From Jeotgalicoccus saudimassiliensis (GTDB lineage: Bacteria; Bacillota; Bacilli; Staphylococcales; Salinicoccaceae), in the NCBI RefSeq assembly GCF_000756715.1, contig NZ_CCSE01000001.1:372001-436000 (forward strand): 64,000 nucleotides of DNA, given 5' to 3'. Made by a program: the position numbers and the translations under genes. Of this stretch, positions 8,771-18,138 are shown piece after piece; the first letter of the stretch is position 1, and every line of letters begins with the position of its first letter. A model generated the notes under the pieces. That model made no database searches, was not told the origin of the DNA, and saw only the letters and a list, made by a program, of their open reading frames with translations.

Positions 8771-10027
8771 ATGATAAGTAAATTAAGAAATCGCAGTGAA
8801 GTGATTATAAGTTTTGTACTCGGTGTATTTTTTATTGTATTAGGTCTTTTTATTTTATTTAACACCGGTCAGATCAGAAACGAAGAAGAACCTGTGGAAG
8901 AAGATAAGATTGAAACCATATTTGATTTAATCAATGCATTTTTCGTTGAAGTATCAAATATGCTGTCGGTAATGATTGGCGGATTTCCTATTCTGGCAGG
9001 AATCCTGATTATTCTGTTCGGGCTGTTTATGTTTAAAGTGGGGTCGTGGATTAATACGACGACCAAATACGATGTGCCCCTGACATTTTTCTTTATCGGG
9101 CTGTCACTGGTGCTGTTTATCGTCACAACGGTATTAATGACACAGGCATACGGATTATGGGCACTCTTATTCCTTGCAGCATTTATTATACACTTACTGT
9201 TCAGTATTTTTAATGAGTATTTAAATCCTGAACACCGTAAAGAACATTACATGATAATACTGCTGTTTTACGGTATTGCATATTTCTTTACGCAGAATGC
9301 GGTGTATTCAAATATAGAATCGACAATTACACCGACGGATGTACTGTCGATTAATTTATTCTTTGCACTCGTCTGGGTATCATCATTTATGGCACTCTGG
9401 GTTGGAGTGTTCATGCTTAAGGCGAACAACCTCCTGAAAAAACCGGCAGCTGCAGAACCGGAAAAATTATCGAGATTAAATAAGAAAAATAAAAAGATGA
9501 ATTTTACCCCGGATAAATATCTGGGATTCTCCGGAAAGTTATACGATTTCCGCAATACGATTCTCGATAAGCTGAAGCGGTTCTTTGAAACAGATTTGCC
9601 GTCATGGTTTAAAGTCAATTACCTCGAAGTACTTTTCGGCATTATCGTATTGATATTCGTCTTTTTGGAATTTAATAACCGCAACGGCGTCTTTGTCGAA
9701 GGTTATTTCCGATTGAACCAGATGCAGACGATATACGAGTGGGTAAATCTGTTTATTACACTCGTGCTTGCCGTGCTGTATTTAGTGTTTACGATAATGA
9801 ATCTCGTGAAAAATAAATACTATCACCGCCAGATGATCGTTATTTTCGTTCTCTGGCTGAATGTAACGGTAAGTCTGTATATAACTCTGTTTAAGGATGT
9901 GGAGTTATCTCTGTTTATTTTACCGTTTAACGTGTTTCTGGTATTACTGCTGACACCGCTTTTACTGATCAGCATATTTAAGGAATTTAAAGGGGAAGAT
10001 AAAAATGAACCGGACAGAAAAATTTAA
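8771..10027 (+). CDS. Polytopic membrane protein of unknown function
   Basis: 418 residues with about ten hydrophobic segments. There is a charged cytoplasmic-looking loop near residues 225-290 (LNKKNKK, two KLYDF/FETDL-type amphipathic stretches) and a basic-acidic tail. I recognise no family motif. The ATG at 8771 follows GAGGTG. The 3' end overlaps the start of the HutG-like gene by 23 nt, so translation of the two is probably coupled and the proteins may share a pathway. The 251-bp gap upstream is AT-rich and, apart from the purD terminator, shows no structure I can name. Confidence 0.7.
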   Translation: MISKLRNRSEVIISFVLGVFFIVLGLFILFNTGQIRNEEEPVEEDKIETIFDLINAFFVEVSNMLSVMIGGFPILAGILIILFGLFMFKVGSWINTTTKYDVPLTFFFIGLSLVLFIVTTVLMTQAYGLWALLFLAAFIIHLLFSIFNEYLNPEHRKEHYMIILLFYGIAYFFTQNAVYSNIESTITPTDVLSINLFFALVWVSSFMALWVGVFMLKANNLLKKPAAAEPEKLSRLNKKNKKMNFTPDKYLGFSGKLYDFRNTILDKLKRFFETDLPSWFKVNYLEVLFGIIVLIFVFLEFNNRNGVFVEGYFRLNQMQTIYEWVNLFITLVLAVLYLVFTIMNLVKNKYYHRQMIVIFVLWLNVTVSLYITLFKDVELSLFILPFNVFLVLLLTPLLLISIFKEFKGEDKNEPDRKI

Positions 10028-10898
10028 CTACTCGGGCCGTACGGATGATGCGTCAGTGCATGAGAGAGTGCATCAGATTATTAAGGAATACGGCGGAGAA
10101 CAGGGTGTACATGTAATTACAGGATTCAGTTCCGATGAAGGCGTCAGGCGGAACAAGGGAACGCAGGGGGCAGCAGAAGGTCCGTTTAAAGTACGTGAAA
10201 AGATGGGCTCTTATGCATTTACCGGTGAGCTGTACGATGCAGGTACAGTAATCGGCACTGAGGATCTCGAAGGTTCCCAGCAGAATCTTGGAAATGTGCT
10301 GGCTGAAATTTATAACAACGGCAGTTTCCCGCTTATTATCGGCGGAGGACACGAGACCTTTTACGGCCACTATCTCGGAGCGAGACAGGTGTTCTCAGGG
10401 AAAATAGCGATAGTCAATTTCGATGCGCATTTTGATCTGCGCAATGAGAGACCGTCATCCGGCACGATGTTTTATCAGATTTTATCTCAGGATAAAAAAG
10501 CAGATTATTATTGTCTTGGGCTGCAGCCGCAGGGCAATACGAAAACACTTTACGACACTGCTGATGAATTTGGTGTTAAGTACTATTCAATTGATGAGAT
10601 TCGTGAAACCGACGCAGCGGAAGAAATATTGGAAGCACTGAAAGGATACGATGCAGTCGTCATGACACTGTGTATGGATTCACTCCAGCAGTCGATTGCT
10701 CCGGGGGTCAGTGCACCGAGCCCGAACGGTTACACGGCAGCTGAAATTCACAATCTTATAAAGAGATTTGCCGCCCTCCCGAATCTGAAAAGCTTCGATA
10801 TTTCGGAAGTTTCACCGCCGCTTGACGAGAATGACCGGACAAGTGCGATGGCAGCAAGCATTCTTTATAAATTTTTAACCGTCAGGCAGTCATATTAA
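10005..10898 (+). CDS. hutG: Formimidoylglutamase-like ureohydrolase (HutG type)
   Basis: 297 residues of the arginase/ureohydrolase superfamily. GGGHET (113-118) is the HutG form of the first metal motif, and NFDAHFD (138-144) is the second. The last motif reads C223-M-D225 followed by APGVSAPSPNG; in most superfamily members it is Asp-x-Asp. HutG converts N-formimidoyl-glutamate to glutamate and formamide, the last step of histidine degradation, with two Mn2+ ions. No hutH, hutU or hutI is nearby. Instead the gene overlaps an unknown membrane protein, so its substrate could differ. The symbol reflects the family. Confidence 0.7.
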   Translation: MNRTEKFNYSGRTDDASVHERVHQIIKEYGGEQGVHVITGFSSDEGVRRNKGTQGAAEGPFKVREKMGSYAFTGELYDAGTVIGTEDLEGSQQNLGNVLAEIYNNGSFPLIIGGGHETFYGHYLGARQVFSGKIAIVNFDAHFDLRNERPSSGTMFYQILSQDKKADYYCLGLQPQGNTKTLYDTADEFGVKYYSIDEIRETDAAEEILEALKGYDAVVMTLCMDSLQQSIAPGVSAPSPNGYTAAEIHNLIKRFAALPNLKSFDISEVSPPLDENDRTSAMAASILYKFLTVRQSY

Positions 10899-10962
10899 GT
10901 TCGAAAAATAAAAAAACGGGTATAGCATATAATATCACTTTACAGACAAAGGAGTATTGACT

Positions 10963-11439
10963 ATGGCCGGACCATTAACACACGCACAAATAGAAGAACG
11001 TACGAAAGAAGCACGTGCGCTTGTAAAATCAAAAGCCGGTACATCAGCATTGGCAGCTGCATTACCGATACCGCTGCTTGATATCGGGACAGATATGAAA
11101 CTGCTGAATGAAATTACCGGAGAGATTGAAGAGATATTTGGTGTTACACACGATGAAATATCGAAATATACCGATGATATGAAGACGAGAGCTGCAGTAA
11201 TGATTTCAAGTATGGGCGGTGAAATTATTGCCCGTAAAACGATTGGCTATGCAGTAAATAAAATCAGCAGGAAAAACCGTAAAGAAAGCGGTCGCTTTGG
11301 AATGATACCGCTCGTTACCCAGGGATCAACAGCATTAATCAGCTATTTTCTGATGAAAAAACTCGGGCATAACCACATTGATAAATGCGTGGAGTATTTA
11401 GAGTCTAAAAATTTAGACGGTTCTGTGCAAGATTCTTAA
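10963..11439 (+). CDS. DUF697/EcsC-like small membrane-associated protein
   Basis: 158 residues from the ATG at 10963, which has AAAGGAG 8 nt upstream; an upstream in-frame TTG is less likely. The sequence has an Ala/Pro-rich hydrophobic stretch (AALPIPLLDIGTD) followed by helices, then a second hydrophobic patch (TQGSTALISYFLM). The pattern 'PIP..DI.T...LL..I..I(F/Y)G' is what I recall from DUF697-type proteins, which are often associated with GTPases or the membrane. The product is probably cytosolic or peripheral. Function unknown; the family call is tentative. Confidence 0.6.
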   Translation: MAGPLTHAQIEERTKEARALVKSKAGTSALAAALPIPLLDIGTDMKLLNEITGEIEEIFGVTHDEISKYTDDMKTRAAVMISSMGGEIIARKTIGYAVNKISRKNRKESGRFGMIPLVTQGSTALISYFLMKKLGHNHIDKCVEYLESKNLDGSVQDS

Positions 11440-11496
11440 AAGTGGTGTAAAATAGGTGTAATCACTGTGAAATTCACACTTAAAGGAGAAAACATA

Positions 11497-11763
11497 ATGG
11501 AAGCAAAGTCATTTCTAATTATAGATGAAACGGGTATCCACGCACGCCCGGCGACAATATTAGTGCAGACAGCAACGAAATTCGAATCGGATATCGAGTT
11601 GGAACATAACAGCAAAAAAGTGAATCTTAAATCAATTATGGGTGTAATGTCACTTGGAGTAGGAAAAGGAGCAGAAGTAACGATTCATGCGGACGGCAAA
11701 GACGAAGCAGAAGCGATTGAAGCAATTTCTGAAACTTTATCTAGCGAAGGACTGACTGAATAA
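11497..11763 (+). CDS. ptsH: Phosphocarrier protein HPr
   Basis: 88 residues from the ATG at 11497, behind AAAGGAG. Both regulatory sites are in canonical positions: His15 in IHARPA, phosphorylated by enzyme I, and Ser46 in NLKSIMGVM, phosphorylated by HPr kinase. P-Ser-HPr is the co-effector of CcpA, which fits with the cre sites found further along in this window. HPr passes phosphate from enzyme I to sugar-specific EIIA proteins. Its stop codon overlaps the ptsI start by one base (TAATG). Confidence 0.96.
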   Translation: MEAKSFLIIDETGIHARPATILVQTATKFESDIELEHNSKKVNLKSIMGVMSLGVGKGAEVTIHADGKDEAEAIEAISETLSSEGLTE

Positions 11764-13487
11764 TGCCGGAAATTATTACAGGTTTAAAATTGAGTGAAGG
11801 AATCGGCTTTGGAAGTATTTTTATTTCAACGGAAGCAGATATCGAAATCTCGGAAAGGGAAATCGAAGCTGCTGAAATTGATGCGGAAATATCGTCGTAC
11901 AAAGACAGTATTCAACAAGCTCATATCCAGCTGCGCAAACTGAGAGAAAATGTAGGTGAACACCTCGATGAGGACAGCGCCGCAATTTTTGATGCGCATA
12001 TTATGATGCTGGATGATCCAGGCTTTAATGAGCATATTATTAATCATATCAACAATCTTAACAACGCAGAGCAAGCAATTCAGCTTGCCGGAGAGGTGTA
12101 CATTACTAAATTCGAATCATTGGATTCGGAATATATGAAAGCACGTGCACTGGATGTTAAAGATATCTGTATGCGTTTAATAGCGAATGTACAAGGTGTG
12201 CAGCTGACTGATTTATCGCGCGTGGACGAACCTGTAGTAGTTGTGGCGGAGGAACTGACTCCATCCGCTTCAGCACAATTGGACAGTAAATATGTAAGAG
12301 GTATTATTACTGTAAAAGGGGGCATCACCAGCCATTCTGCTATTATTGCCCGCAGCCTGAACATACCTGCTGTTTCCGGAGCCGGGGATATATTGTCGAA
12401 AGTGAATCACGGCGATGATATTATTCTCGACGGCTTTACGGGAGATATCGTACTCGCGCCGACAGAAATTGAAATGGCGGCATACAGCGAAAAGAAAAAA
12501 GCGCAGGAACAACGGGAAGAAAAGCTGAAGGATTACATCGGTAAAGAAACGAAGACGCTCGATGGCATTAATATTAGCCTGTATGCGAATATTAAGGGGC
12601 CGGAAGATGTTAAAGATGTATCTGACAACGATGCTGAGGGCATTGGACTTTACCGCACGGAATTCCTGTATATGAACAGAATGAACCTGCCGTCGGAAGA
12701 AGAGCAGTATAAAGCGTATAAGGCAGTCCTGTCTTCTCAGGGCGATAAACCGGTTATTATCCGCACGCTTGATATTGGCGGTGATAAGGAACTGTCATAT
12801 TTAAATCTTCCGAAAGAGAGCAATCCGTTTCTCGGAGAGCGCTCCATACGTTTCCTGTTAAAGAATGAAGAAATTTTTAAAACGCAGCTGCGTGCACTGG
12901 TCAGAGCAAGTGAACACGGGAATTTAAAAGTAATGTTCCCGATGGTTACGACAATCGATGAGTTTAACCGGGCAAAAGCACTGCTTGTGGAAGAAAAAGA
13001 ACGCTACGAAACGGAAAACAGCAAAACATTAAATGATATCGCCGCGGGAATTATGGTGGAAACACCTTCTGCTGCGATGATCAGTGATCAGCTGGCAAAA
13101 CACGTAGACTTTTTCAGTATCGGATCCAACGATTTAATTCAATATACGATGGCTGCAGACCGGCTGAATGAACAGGTAAGTGACTTATATCAGCCTTATC
13201 ATCCGAGCGTGCTCGGCCTGATTAAAAAAGTGATTGACAGCGGCCGAAATAATGACAAGTGGGTTGGAATCTGCGGAGAAATGGCATGTGATCATAAATC
13301 GATTGCACTGCTTACAGGTTTCGGAATCGACGAACTGTCAGTGTCACCTGGAAATATTCTCGGCATCCGTGAATATATTTCAAACATCAAAAAGACCGAT
13401 ATGGAGCAGCTGAGCGAACAGGTGCTGACATGTGACAGTGCGGAAGATGTTTTGTATTTAATCGAGGAACACTTAAACTTAACTTAA
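11763..13487 (+). CDS. ptsI: PTS enzyme I (PEP-protein phosphotransferase)
   Basis: 574 residues, normal for EI. Domains in order: an N-terminal helical HPr-binding/phosphohistidine domain with the active-site His in GGITSHSAIIARS (near residue 190), and a C-terminal PEP-binding barrel with RTEFLYM, IIRTLDIGGDK, MFPMV, FFSIGSNDL and the catalytic Cys in GICGEMACD. It uses PEP to phosphorylate HPr His15. It is translationally coupled to ptsH (TAATG overlap) and followed by a terminator, so ptsHI is a two-gene operon. Confidence 0.96.
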   Translation: MPEIITGLKLSEGIGFGSIFISTEADIEISEREIEAAEIDAEISSYKDSIQQAHIQLRKLRENVGEHLDEDSAAIFDAHIMMLDDPGFNEHIINHINNLNNAEQAIQLAGEVYITKFESLDSEYMKARALDVKDICMRLIANVQGVQLTDLSRVDEPVVVVAEELTPSASAQLDSKYVRGIITVKGGITSHSAIIARSLNIPAVSGAGDILSKVNHGDDIILDGFTGDIVLAPTEIEMAAYSEKKKAQEQREEKLKDYIGKETKTLDGINISLYANIKGPEDVKDVSDNDAEGIGLYRTEFLYMNRMNLPSEEEQYKAYKAVLSSQGDKPVIIRTLDIGGDKELSYLNLPKESNPFLGERSIRFLLKNEEIFKTQLRALVRASEHGNLKVMFPMVTTIDEFNRAKALLVEEKERYETENSKTLNDIAAGIMVETPSAAMISDQLAKHVDFFSIGSNDLIQYTMAADRLNEQVSDLYQPYHPSVLGLIKKVIDSGRNNDKWVGICGEMACDHKSIALLTGFGIDELSVSPGNILGIREYISNIKKTDMEQLSEQVLTCDSAEDVLYLIEEHLNLT

Positions 13488-13512
13488 TCTTAAATATTGT
13501 ATAGTACACTGG

Positions 13513-13544
13513 GCATGTAGAAGTTTTTCTGCATGTCTTTTTTT
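13513..13544 (+). terminator. Terminator of ptsHI
   Basis: 10-bp stem GCATGTAGAA / TTCTGCATGT (two G-U pairs), 4-nt loop, then C and seven T. Confidence 0.75.
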
Positions 13545-13570
13545 ACAAAAAATGAAGGGAAGTTTAATAT

Positions 13571-14869
13571 ATGCAGCGACAAAGCCGTAAACCGGCCGTT
13601 TTGTTTTTATCACTGCCTGTTCTAGCCTGGGCCTTATTTGATTTTGCCAACACGATATTTTCGGCTAATATTGTGACATTATTTTTCCCGCAATACATAA
13701 CTGAAATTATTGGTACGGATGCGCGTCTGGAACAGATATCTTCGACGGTTATTGCATACGCCAACGCCGCCAGTGCGTTACTGCTTATTTTATTTTCACC
13801 GTTATTCGGAGTATTGATGGACAGAACAGGGAAACGTAAAAAATACATTATCATTTTTACGCTTTTGACAGTAGGGTCATCAATTCTGATGGGGATATTT
13901 GGCGGTGTGAATACAGGAACGATATTCGGTATTCCGAACGGACTGTTCCTGACGATTATTCTTTTTGTCTTTGCTAAATTTGCATACAGTTCCGGCAATG
14001 TTTTTTACGACGGCATGCTGTCCTCTCTCGGGAATAAAAAAGAGGTGCCTCTTATATCAGGGTTCGGTGTAGCGCTGGGTTATCTGGGCACACTGTTTGG
14101 TATATTCTCAGTGCTGATAATTATTGGAGACCACAGTATTCATAACGCATTCTGGCTGAGCGGTATTCTATTTCTGCTCTTTGCGCTGCCATTGTTTTTT
14201 ATCAACAGAGATCCTGTTCAGAAACCAAAACCGAAACAACAGTTTCTTAAAGGCTATAAAGATATATACAGAACGTTCAGGGAAGCGAGGGACTATCCCT
14301 CAATATTCTTTTTTATGATTGCCTATTTCTTTATTAACGATGCGCTCGCAACAGCAATTGCGATGATGCAGCCGTATGCAACAACAGTCGTCGGCTTTGA
14401 GGCGGGGGCATTCCTCATCGTCTTTATGGTGGCAACGCTGTTCAGTATTATCGGTGCACTCGTATTTGGTTTCGTAAATCAGAAGTACGGTTCAAAACCT
14501 ACTTTCAGCATAATCGGTCTGCTGCTCGCATTCGCGATTACAATCGCGGCATTGCCGCTCCCGATGTGGACATTCTGGATTGCGGCGAGTTTATTCGGTA
14601 TTGCGATGGGATCGGTCTGGGTAGTGTCGCGGACGATTATTATCGAACTGTCACCTGAAGGCAGGGAAGGCCAGTTTTTTGGTTTATTCGCCTTCAGTGC
14701 AAAAATGAGTGCAATCGTCGGACCATTTATATACGGCACAATTACATTATTGCTGAGCGATTTCGGTACACTCGCATCCCGTATTGCAATAACGAGTCTG
14801 CTTATTATGGTCATTATCGGATTATATTTCCACAGCAAAGTGAAAATACCTCACGATGGGACAGTTTAA
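13571..14869 (+). CDS. MFS transporter, UMF1/Atg22-like
   Basis: 432 residues, about 12 transmembrane segments. The N-terminus WALFDFANTIFSANI matches the W-A-x-(Y/F)-D-(W/F)-A-N-S/T signature of the UMF1 (Atg22-like) branch. The cytoplasmic loop after helix 2 has GVLMDRTGKRKK, the MFS motif A. Yeast members export amino acids from the vacuole; bacterial substrates are mostly unknown. AGGGAAG precedes the ATG at 13571. I do not recall a gene at this place in S. aureus, so it may be lineage-specific. Confidence 0.8.
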   Translation: MQRQSRKPAVLFLSLPVLAWALFDFANTIFSANIVTLFFPQYITEIIGTDARLEQISSTVIAYANAASALLLILFSPLFGVLMDRTGKRKKYIIIFTLLTVGSSILMGIFGGVNTGTIFGIPNGLFLTIILFVFAKFAYSSGNVFYDGMLSSLGNKKEVPLISGFGVALGYLGTLFGIFSVLIIIGDHSIHNAFWLSGILFLLFALPLFFINRDPVQKPKPKQQFLKGYKDIYRTFREARDYPSIFFFMIAYFFINDALATAIAMMQPYATTVVGFEAGAFLIVFMVATLFSIIGALVFGFVNQKYGSKPTFSIIGLLLAFAITIAALPLPMWTFWIAASLFGIAMGSVWVVSRTIIIELSPEGREGQFFGLFAFSAKMSAIVGPFIYGTITLLLSDFGTLASRIAITSLLIMVIIGLYFHSKVKIPHDGTV

Positions 14870-14886
14870 TAGTTAGAAATAAAAGT

Positions 14887-14904
14887 ATGTTAATTTATTC
14901 ACAA
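14887..14904 (+). promoter_or_regulatory. Candidate Rex-binding site upstream of cydAB
   Basis: The 18-mer ATGTTAATTTATTCACAA matches 16 of 18 positions of the Gram-positive Rex consensus TTGTGAAWWWWTTCACAA (mismatches at 1 and 5). It lies about 85 nt before cydA. Rex senses NADH/NAD+ and represses cydAB in Bacillus and staphylococci. Binding here is inferred from sequence and context. Confidence 0.5.
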
Positions 14905-14933
14905 ATATGTCACTAAATTATAGACCTAACCAT

Positions 14934-14962
14934 TTAATAGATGATGGTAAAACAGTTATAAT
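14934..14962 (+). promoter_or_regulatory. Likely sigma-A promoter of cydAB
   Basis: A perfect -10 TATAAT (14957-14962) lies 17 nt after a weak -35, TTAATA. It is 29 nt before the cydA ATG. Confidence 0.5.
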
Positions 14963-14990
14963 AATAGGTATGAATATGGGGTGAATATAA

Positions 14991-16373
14991 ATGGATGAGG
15001 TATTAATTGGACGGGTCCTGACCGGCATGACATTAGGTTTTCATATTATTTTTGCAACTATCGGGGTCGGTGTTCCAATCGTATTTATGGTTCTTGAATT
15101 TTTAGGATTAAGAAACAAAGATGCGCAGTACTTAACAATGGCACGCCGTATTGCGAAAGGTTATACGGTAACAGTCGCTGTCGGTGTTGTGACCGGTACG
15201 ATTATCGGTCTGCAGCTGTCGTTAATATGGCCTGACTTTATGAGGCTCGGCGGTCAGATTATAGCGCTGCCTTTGTTTATGGAAACATTTGCGTTTTTCT
15301 TTGAGGCTATTTTCCTCGGAATATTTTTATATACGTGGGATCGTTTTAAAAACCCTTGGTATCACTGGCTTTTAAACATACCAATTGTTCTCGGTTCTAC
15401 TTTATCAGCAGTGTTTATTACAACTGTGAACTCATTTATGAATACACCGGCCGGATTTGATTTTGAAGGCGGAGAGTTTTTAAATATCGATCCGATTGCC
15501 GCGATGTTCAACCCTTCCACATGGGTCAGAGTATTTCACGTTGTCGTTACGGCGTATATGACAATTGCATTCCTAATGGCGACAGTCAGTGCAGTTAAAC
15601 TGCTGCGTGCATCGCATAAAGAGGATAAGACATATCACAAAAAAGGCTTAAAAGTGATGATGTCAATCGGTATCATTATGGCCGGTCTGACGATTCTGGC
15701 AGGTGACCTGTCTGCTAAGTTCCTGCATGAGCATCAGCCGGAAAAACTTGCCGCTTTTGAATGGCATTTTGAAACAGAAGAACGTGCGGATCTCGTGCTC
15801 TTCGGTATATTGGATGAAGAAACACAGGAAATTAAATATGAGCTGCGTATTCCATGGGCGCTGAGCTTTTTAGCCGGCAACTCTTTTGACACTGAAGTTA
15901 CAGGATTAAATGATATCCCGGAAGATGAACACCCGCCGCTCATCATTCATTACTTCTTTGATCTTATGGTGTTTTTCGGTATGTACGGTTTCGGTATTGC
16001 AGCGGTGTACTTTATCGTTAAGCTTACGAAACGATGGACGAAAATACATGAGTATCATCCGGGACTCTTATATATGTATGCGCTGGCGGGTCCATTGTCA
16101 TTCCTTGCAATAGAAGCGGGCTGGTTCCTGGCAGAGATGGGACGTCAGCCGTGGATTGTACGAGGTTATATGAGAGTATCTGAAGCAGTGACAGAGGCGA
16201 GCGGTCTCGGTATTACACTGATTGCATTTGCGCTCTTGTATATGGTACTCGGTGTTACTTGTGTTTATGTACTTTTAAGAATGTTTAAAGGCCGGTCAGC
16301 GGAGGAAGATAAGCTGAACTGGTACGGTGAGTCCGGTATTGTATCGAAAGGTGAAGGAGGTCGGCTGCCATGA
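14991..16373 (+). CDS. cydA: Cytochrome bd quinol oxidase subunit I
   Basis: 460 residues, the length of the Bacillus/Staphylococcus short-Q-loop form. His18 in GMTLGFHIIFA is the expected haem b ligand, the GRQPW segment of the quinol site is present (EMGRQPWIVRGYM), and about nine transmembrane helices can be traced. CydA binds haems b558, b595 and d and oxidises menaquinol with high O2 affinity and without proton pumping. It overlaps cydB by 4 nt (ATGA). A Rex-like site and a TATAAT box lie upstream. The haem d assembly exporter genes cydCD are not adjacent. Confidence 0.95.
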   Translation: MDEVLIGRVLTGMTLGFHIIFATIGVGVPIVFMVLEFLGLRNKDAQYLTMARRIAKGYTVTVAVGVVTGTIIGLQLSLIWPDFMRLGGQIIALPLFMETFAFFFEAIFLGIFLYTWDRFKNPWYHWLLNIPIVLGSTLSAVFITTVNSFMNTPAGFDFEGGEFLNIDPIAAMFNPSTWVRVFHVVVTAYMTIAFLMATVSAVKLLRASHKEDKTYHKKGLKVMMSIGIIMAGLTILAGDLSAKFLHEHQPEKLAAFEWHFETEERADLVLFGILDEETQEIKYELRIPWALSFLAGNSFDTEVTGLNDIPEDEHPPLIIHYFFDLMVFFGMYGFGIAAVYFIVKLTKRWTKIHEYHPGLLYMYALAGPLSFLAIEAGWFLAEMGRQPWIVRGYMRVSEAVTEASGLGITLIAFALLYMVLGVTCVYVLLRMFKGRSAEEDKLNWYGESGIVSKGEGGRLP

Positions 16374-17395
16374 TCCTGGATTATGAAATTATCGGTGTCA
16401 CGGTTCTGTGGACGTTCCTGTATCTGTACGTCATTATCGCATCAATTGATTTCGGTGCAGGATTCTTTAACTTTTATTCAAAACTGACGGGTGACGACAA
16501 TATTATCAGCCCGATTATCGCACGGTATTTAAGTCCGGTATGGGAGACGACCAACGTATTCTTTGTGTTCTTCTTCGTCGGCATCGTCGGATTTTATCCG
16601 GACACAGCGTATTATTTAGGCACAACGCTGTTAATCCCGGGTTCTGTGGCATTAATACTGCTGTCGATTCGCGGTTCGTACTATGCGTTTAACTCGTATA
16701 ATACCGAAAGCAAATTGTCGTGGTCGGCGCTGTATGGTATAACAGGTCTGCTGATTCCTGCGTCACTGTCTGTCGCGCTTGTTATTTCAGAAGGCGGTTA
16801 TATTAACGAAACTGCAGCAGGTATTGATTTGAATGTTGAAGAATTGATTTTCAGCCCGTACGGATGGTCGGTCGTGTTTCTTGCAATTATTTCGGTTCTG
16901 TATATTTCCAGTGGTTTTCTGACATTTTATGCAGCAAAAGCAGAGGATAAAAAAGCGAGTAATTTAACGAGAACATGGTTTCTCATTTGGACAATTCCGA
17001 CACTGGTTATTACACAGTTTACATTCCTCGGTCTCAGACAGCATAACTACGAGCACTTCGTGCGGGCGCAGGATTACTGGTATTTATTCGGACTGAGCCT
17101 TTTGGCAATGATGACTGCCGTTTTCCTGGTCTGGAAACGCCGCAATTACGGTACCGCATTTATTATGATTATGCTGCAGTACGGTTTTGCATTTTACGGC
17201 TATGGAATAAGCAAGTTGCCATATATTCTTTATCCGTATGTAAATATTAATGATGCTGTTGTGAATGAAAATATGGCATTTGCATTGACAGTTGTGTTCG
17301 TGTTAGGTTTACTATTATTAATTCCATCATTATTCCTCCTTGCAAGACTGTTCTTGTTCGATAAGGATTATGTAAAAGGGAAGAAAAAATATTAG
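16370..17395 (+). CDS. cydB: Cytochrome bd quinol oxidase subunit II
   Basis: 341 residues with about eight transmembrane helices. The early segment ASIDFGAGFF and the following PVWETTNVFFVFFFVG match CydB, where the W-E-x-(T/N)-x-V motif is conserved. CydB pairs with CydA to stabilise the di-haem site. The start overlaps the cydA stop, with GGAGG in the end of cydA as ribosome site. The ktr-type gene follows after 25 nt without a terminator, so read-through is possible. Confidence 0.95.
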   Translation: MILDYEIIGVTVLWTFLYLYVIIASIDFGAGFFNFYSKLTGDDNIISPIIARYLSPVWETTNVFFVFFFVGIVGFYPDTAYYLGTTLLIPGSVALILLSIRGSYYAFNSYNTESKLSWSALYGITGLLIPASLSVALVISEGGYINETAAGIDLNVEELIFSPYGWSVVFLAIISVLYISSGFLTFYAAKAEDKKASNLTRTWFLIWTIPTLVITQFTFLGLRQHNYEHFVRAQDYWYLFGLSLLAMMTAVFLVWKRRNYGTAFIMIMLQYGFAFYGYGISKLPYILYPYVNINDAVVNENMAFALTVVFVLGLLLLIPSLFLLARLFLFDKDYVKGKKKY

Positions 17396-17420
17396 TTACT
17401 TAAAAGAATAGGTTGATACT

Positions 17421-18086
17421 ATGAAAAAAGAAATAGCAGTAATCGGACTTGGCAGATTTGGCGGCAGTATTGTCATGGAGTTAAGCGAAATGGATGCCGA
17501 AGTGCTGGTCATCGATACAGATGAAGCGAGAGTTAATGAATATCAGGAGTATTATTCCGAAGGTATTATCGGAGATTCGACAGACGAAGCCATGCTGAAA
17601 AGCATCGGGATTCATAATTATGACAATGTCATAGTTGCAATCGGCGATAATATTCAGGCAAGTATTCTGACGACGCTGATACTAAAAGATCTCGGTGTAG
17701 AAAAGGTAACCGCAAAAGCACAGAACGCATATCACGGCAGAGTGCTTGAGAAAATCGGCGCAGATATCGTCGTGCATCCGGAACGTGATATGGGACGCAG
17801 AATTGCACACAGACTGGTGTCTTCAGCAGTAGTTGAATATTTGGAAGTATCGAGCAGTCATTCAATTATTGAATATAGTGCCAATCTAAAACTTGAGAAT
17901 AAGAGAATTAACGATCTGAACCTTAAAGACAAGTTCGGTATCAGTATTATTGCCATTAACAGGGATAACGATATTATCGTCAGCCCCGACGGACAGATTA
18001 CAATACTGACAGGGGATATACTGATTCTTATAGGCAGCGATGCACAGCTGAACAACTTTGAGAATACAATGGAACGTCTTAAATAA
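17421..18086 (+). CDS. ktrA: Potassium uptake RCK subunit (KtrA/KtrC)
   Basis: 221 residues, the size of cytosolic Ktr gating subunits. The N-terminal RCK_N Rossmann domain has GLGRFGGSI (G9-x-G11-x-x-G14) and an acidic residue at the end of strand 2 (VIDTDE) for nucleotide binding. The C-terminal RCK_C domain (about 140-220) binds c-di-AMP in relatives. It assembles as an octameric ring on a KtrB-type membrane channel and gates K+ uptake by ATP/ADP. No ktrB is adjacent, as in S. aureus, where the subunit at this locus is also stand-alone. KtrA versus KtrC naming is uncertain. Confidence 0.88.
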   Translation: MKKEIAVIGLGRFGGSIVMELSEMDAEVLVIDTDEARVNEYQEYYSEGIIGDSTDEAMLKSIGIHNYDNVIVAIGDNIQASILTTLILKDLGVEKVTAKAQNAYHGRVLEKIGADIVVHPERDMGRRIAHRLVSSAVVEYLEVSSSHSIIEYSANLKLENKRINDLNLKDKFGISIIAINRDNDIIVSPDGQITILTGDILILIGSDAQLNNFENTMERLK

Positions 18087-18096
18087 GCAGTTATAT

Positions 18097-18135
18097 AAAA
18101 GCAGCATCTGTCCGAGACGGACAGATGCTGCTTTT
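18097..18135. terminator. Strong bidirectional terminator
   Basis: 18-bp perfect inverted repeat AAAAGCAGCATCTGTCCG with a 3-nt loop, between the convergent ktr and acetamidase-family genes. Confidence 0.85.
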
Positions 18136-18138
18136 GTG

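Noticed and set aside
14950-14962. Shared AACAGTTATAA string at the cydA and pdh promoters as a common operator
   Set aside because: Most of the match is the -10 box itself; at cydA there is no second half-site.
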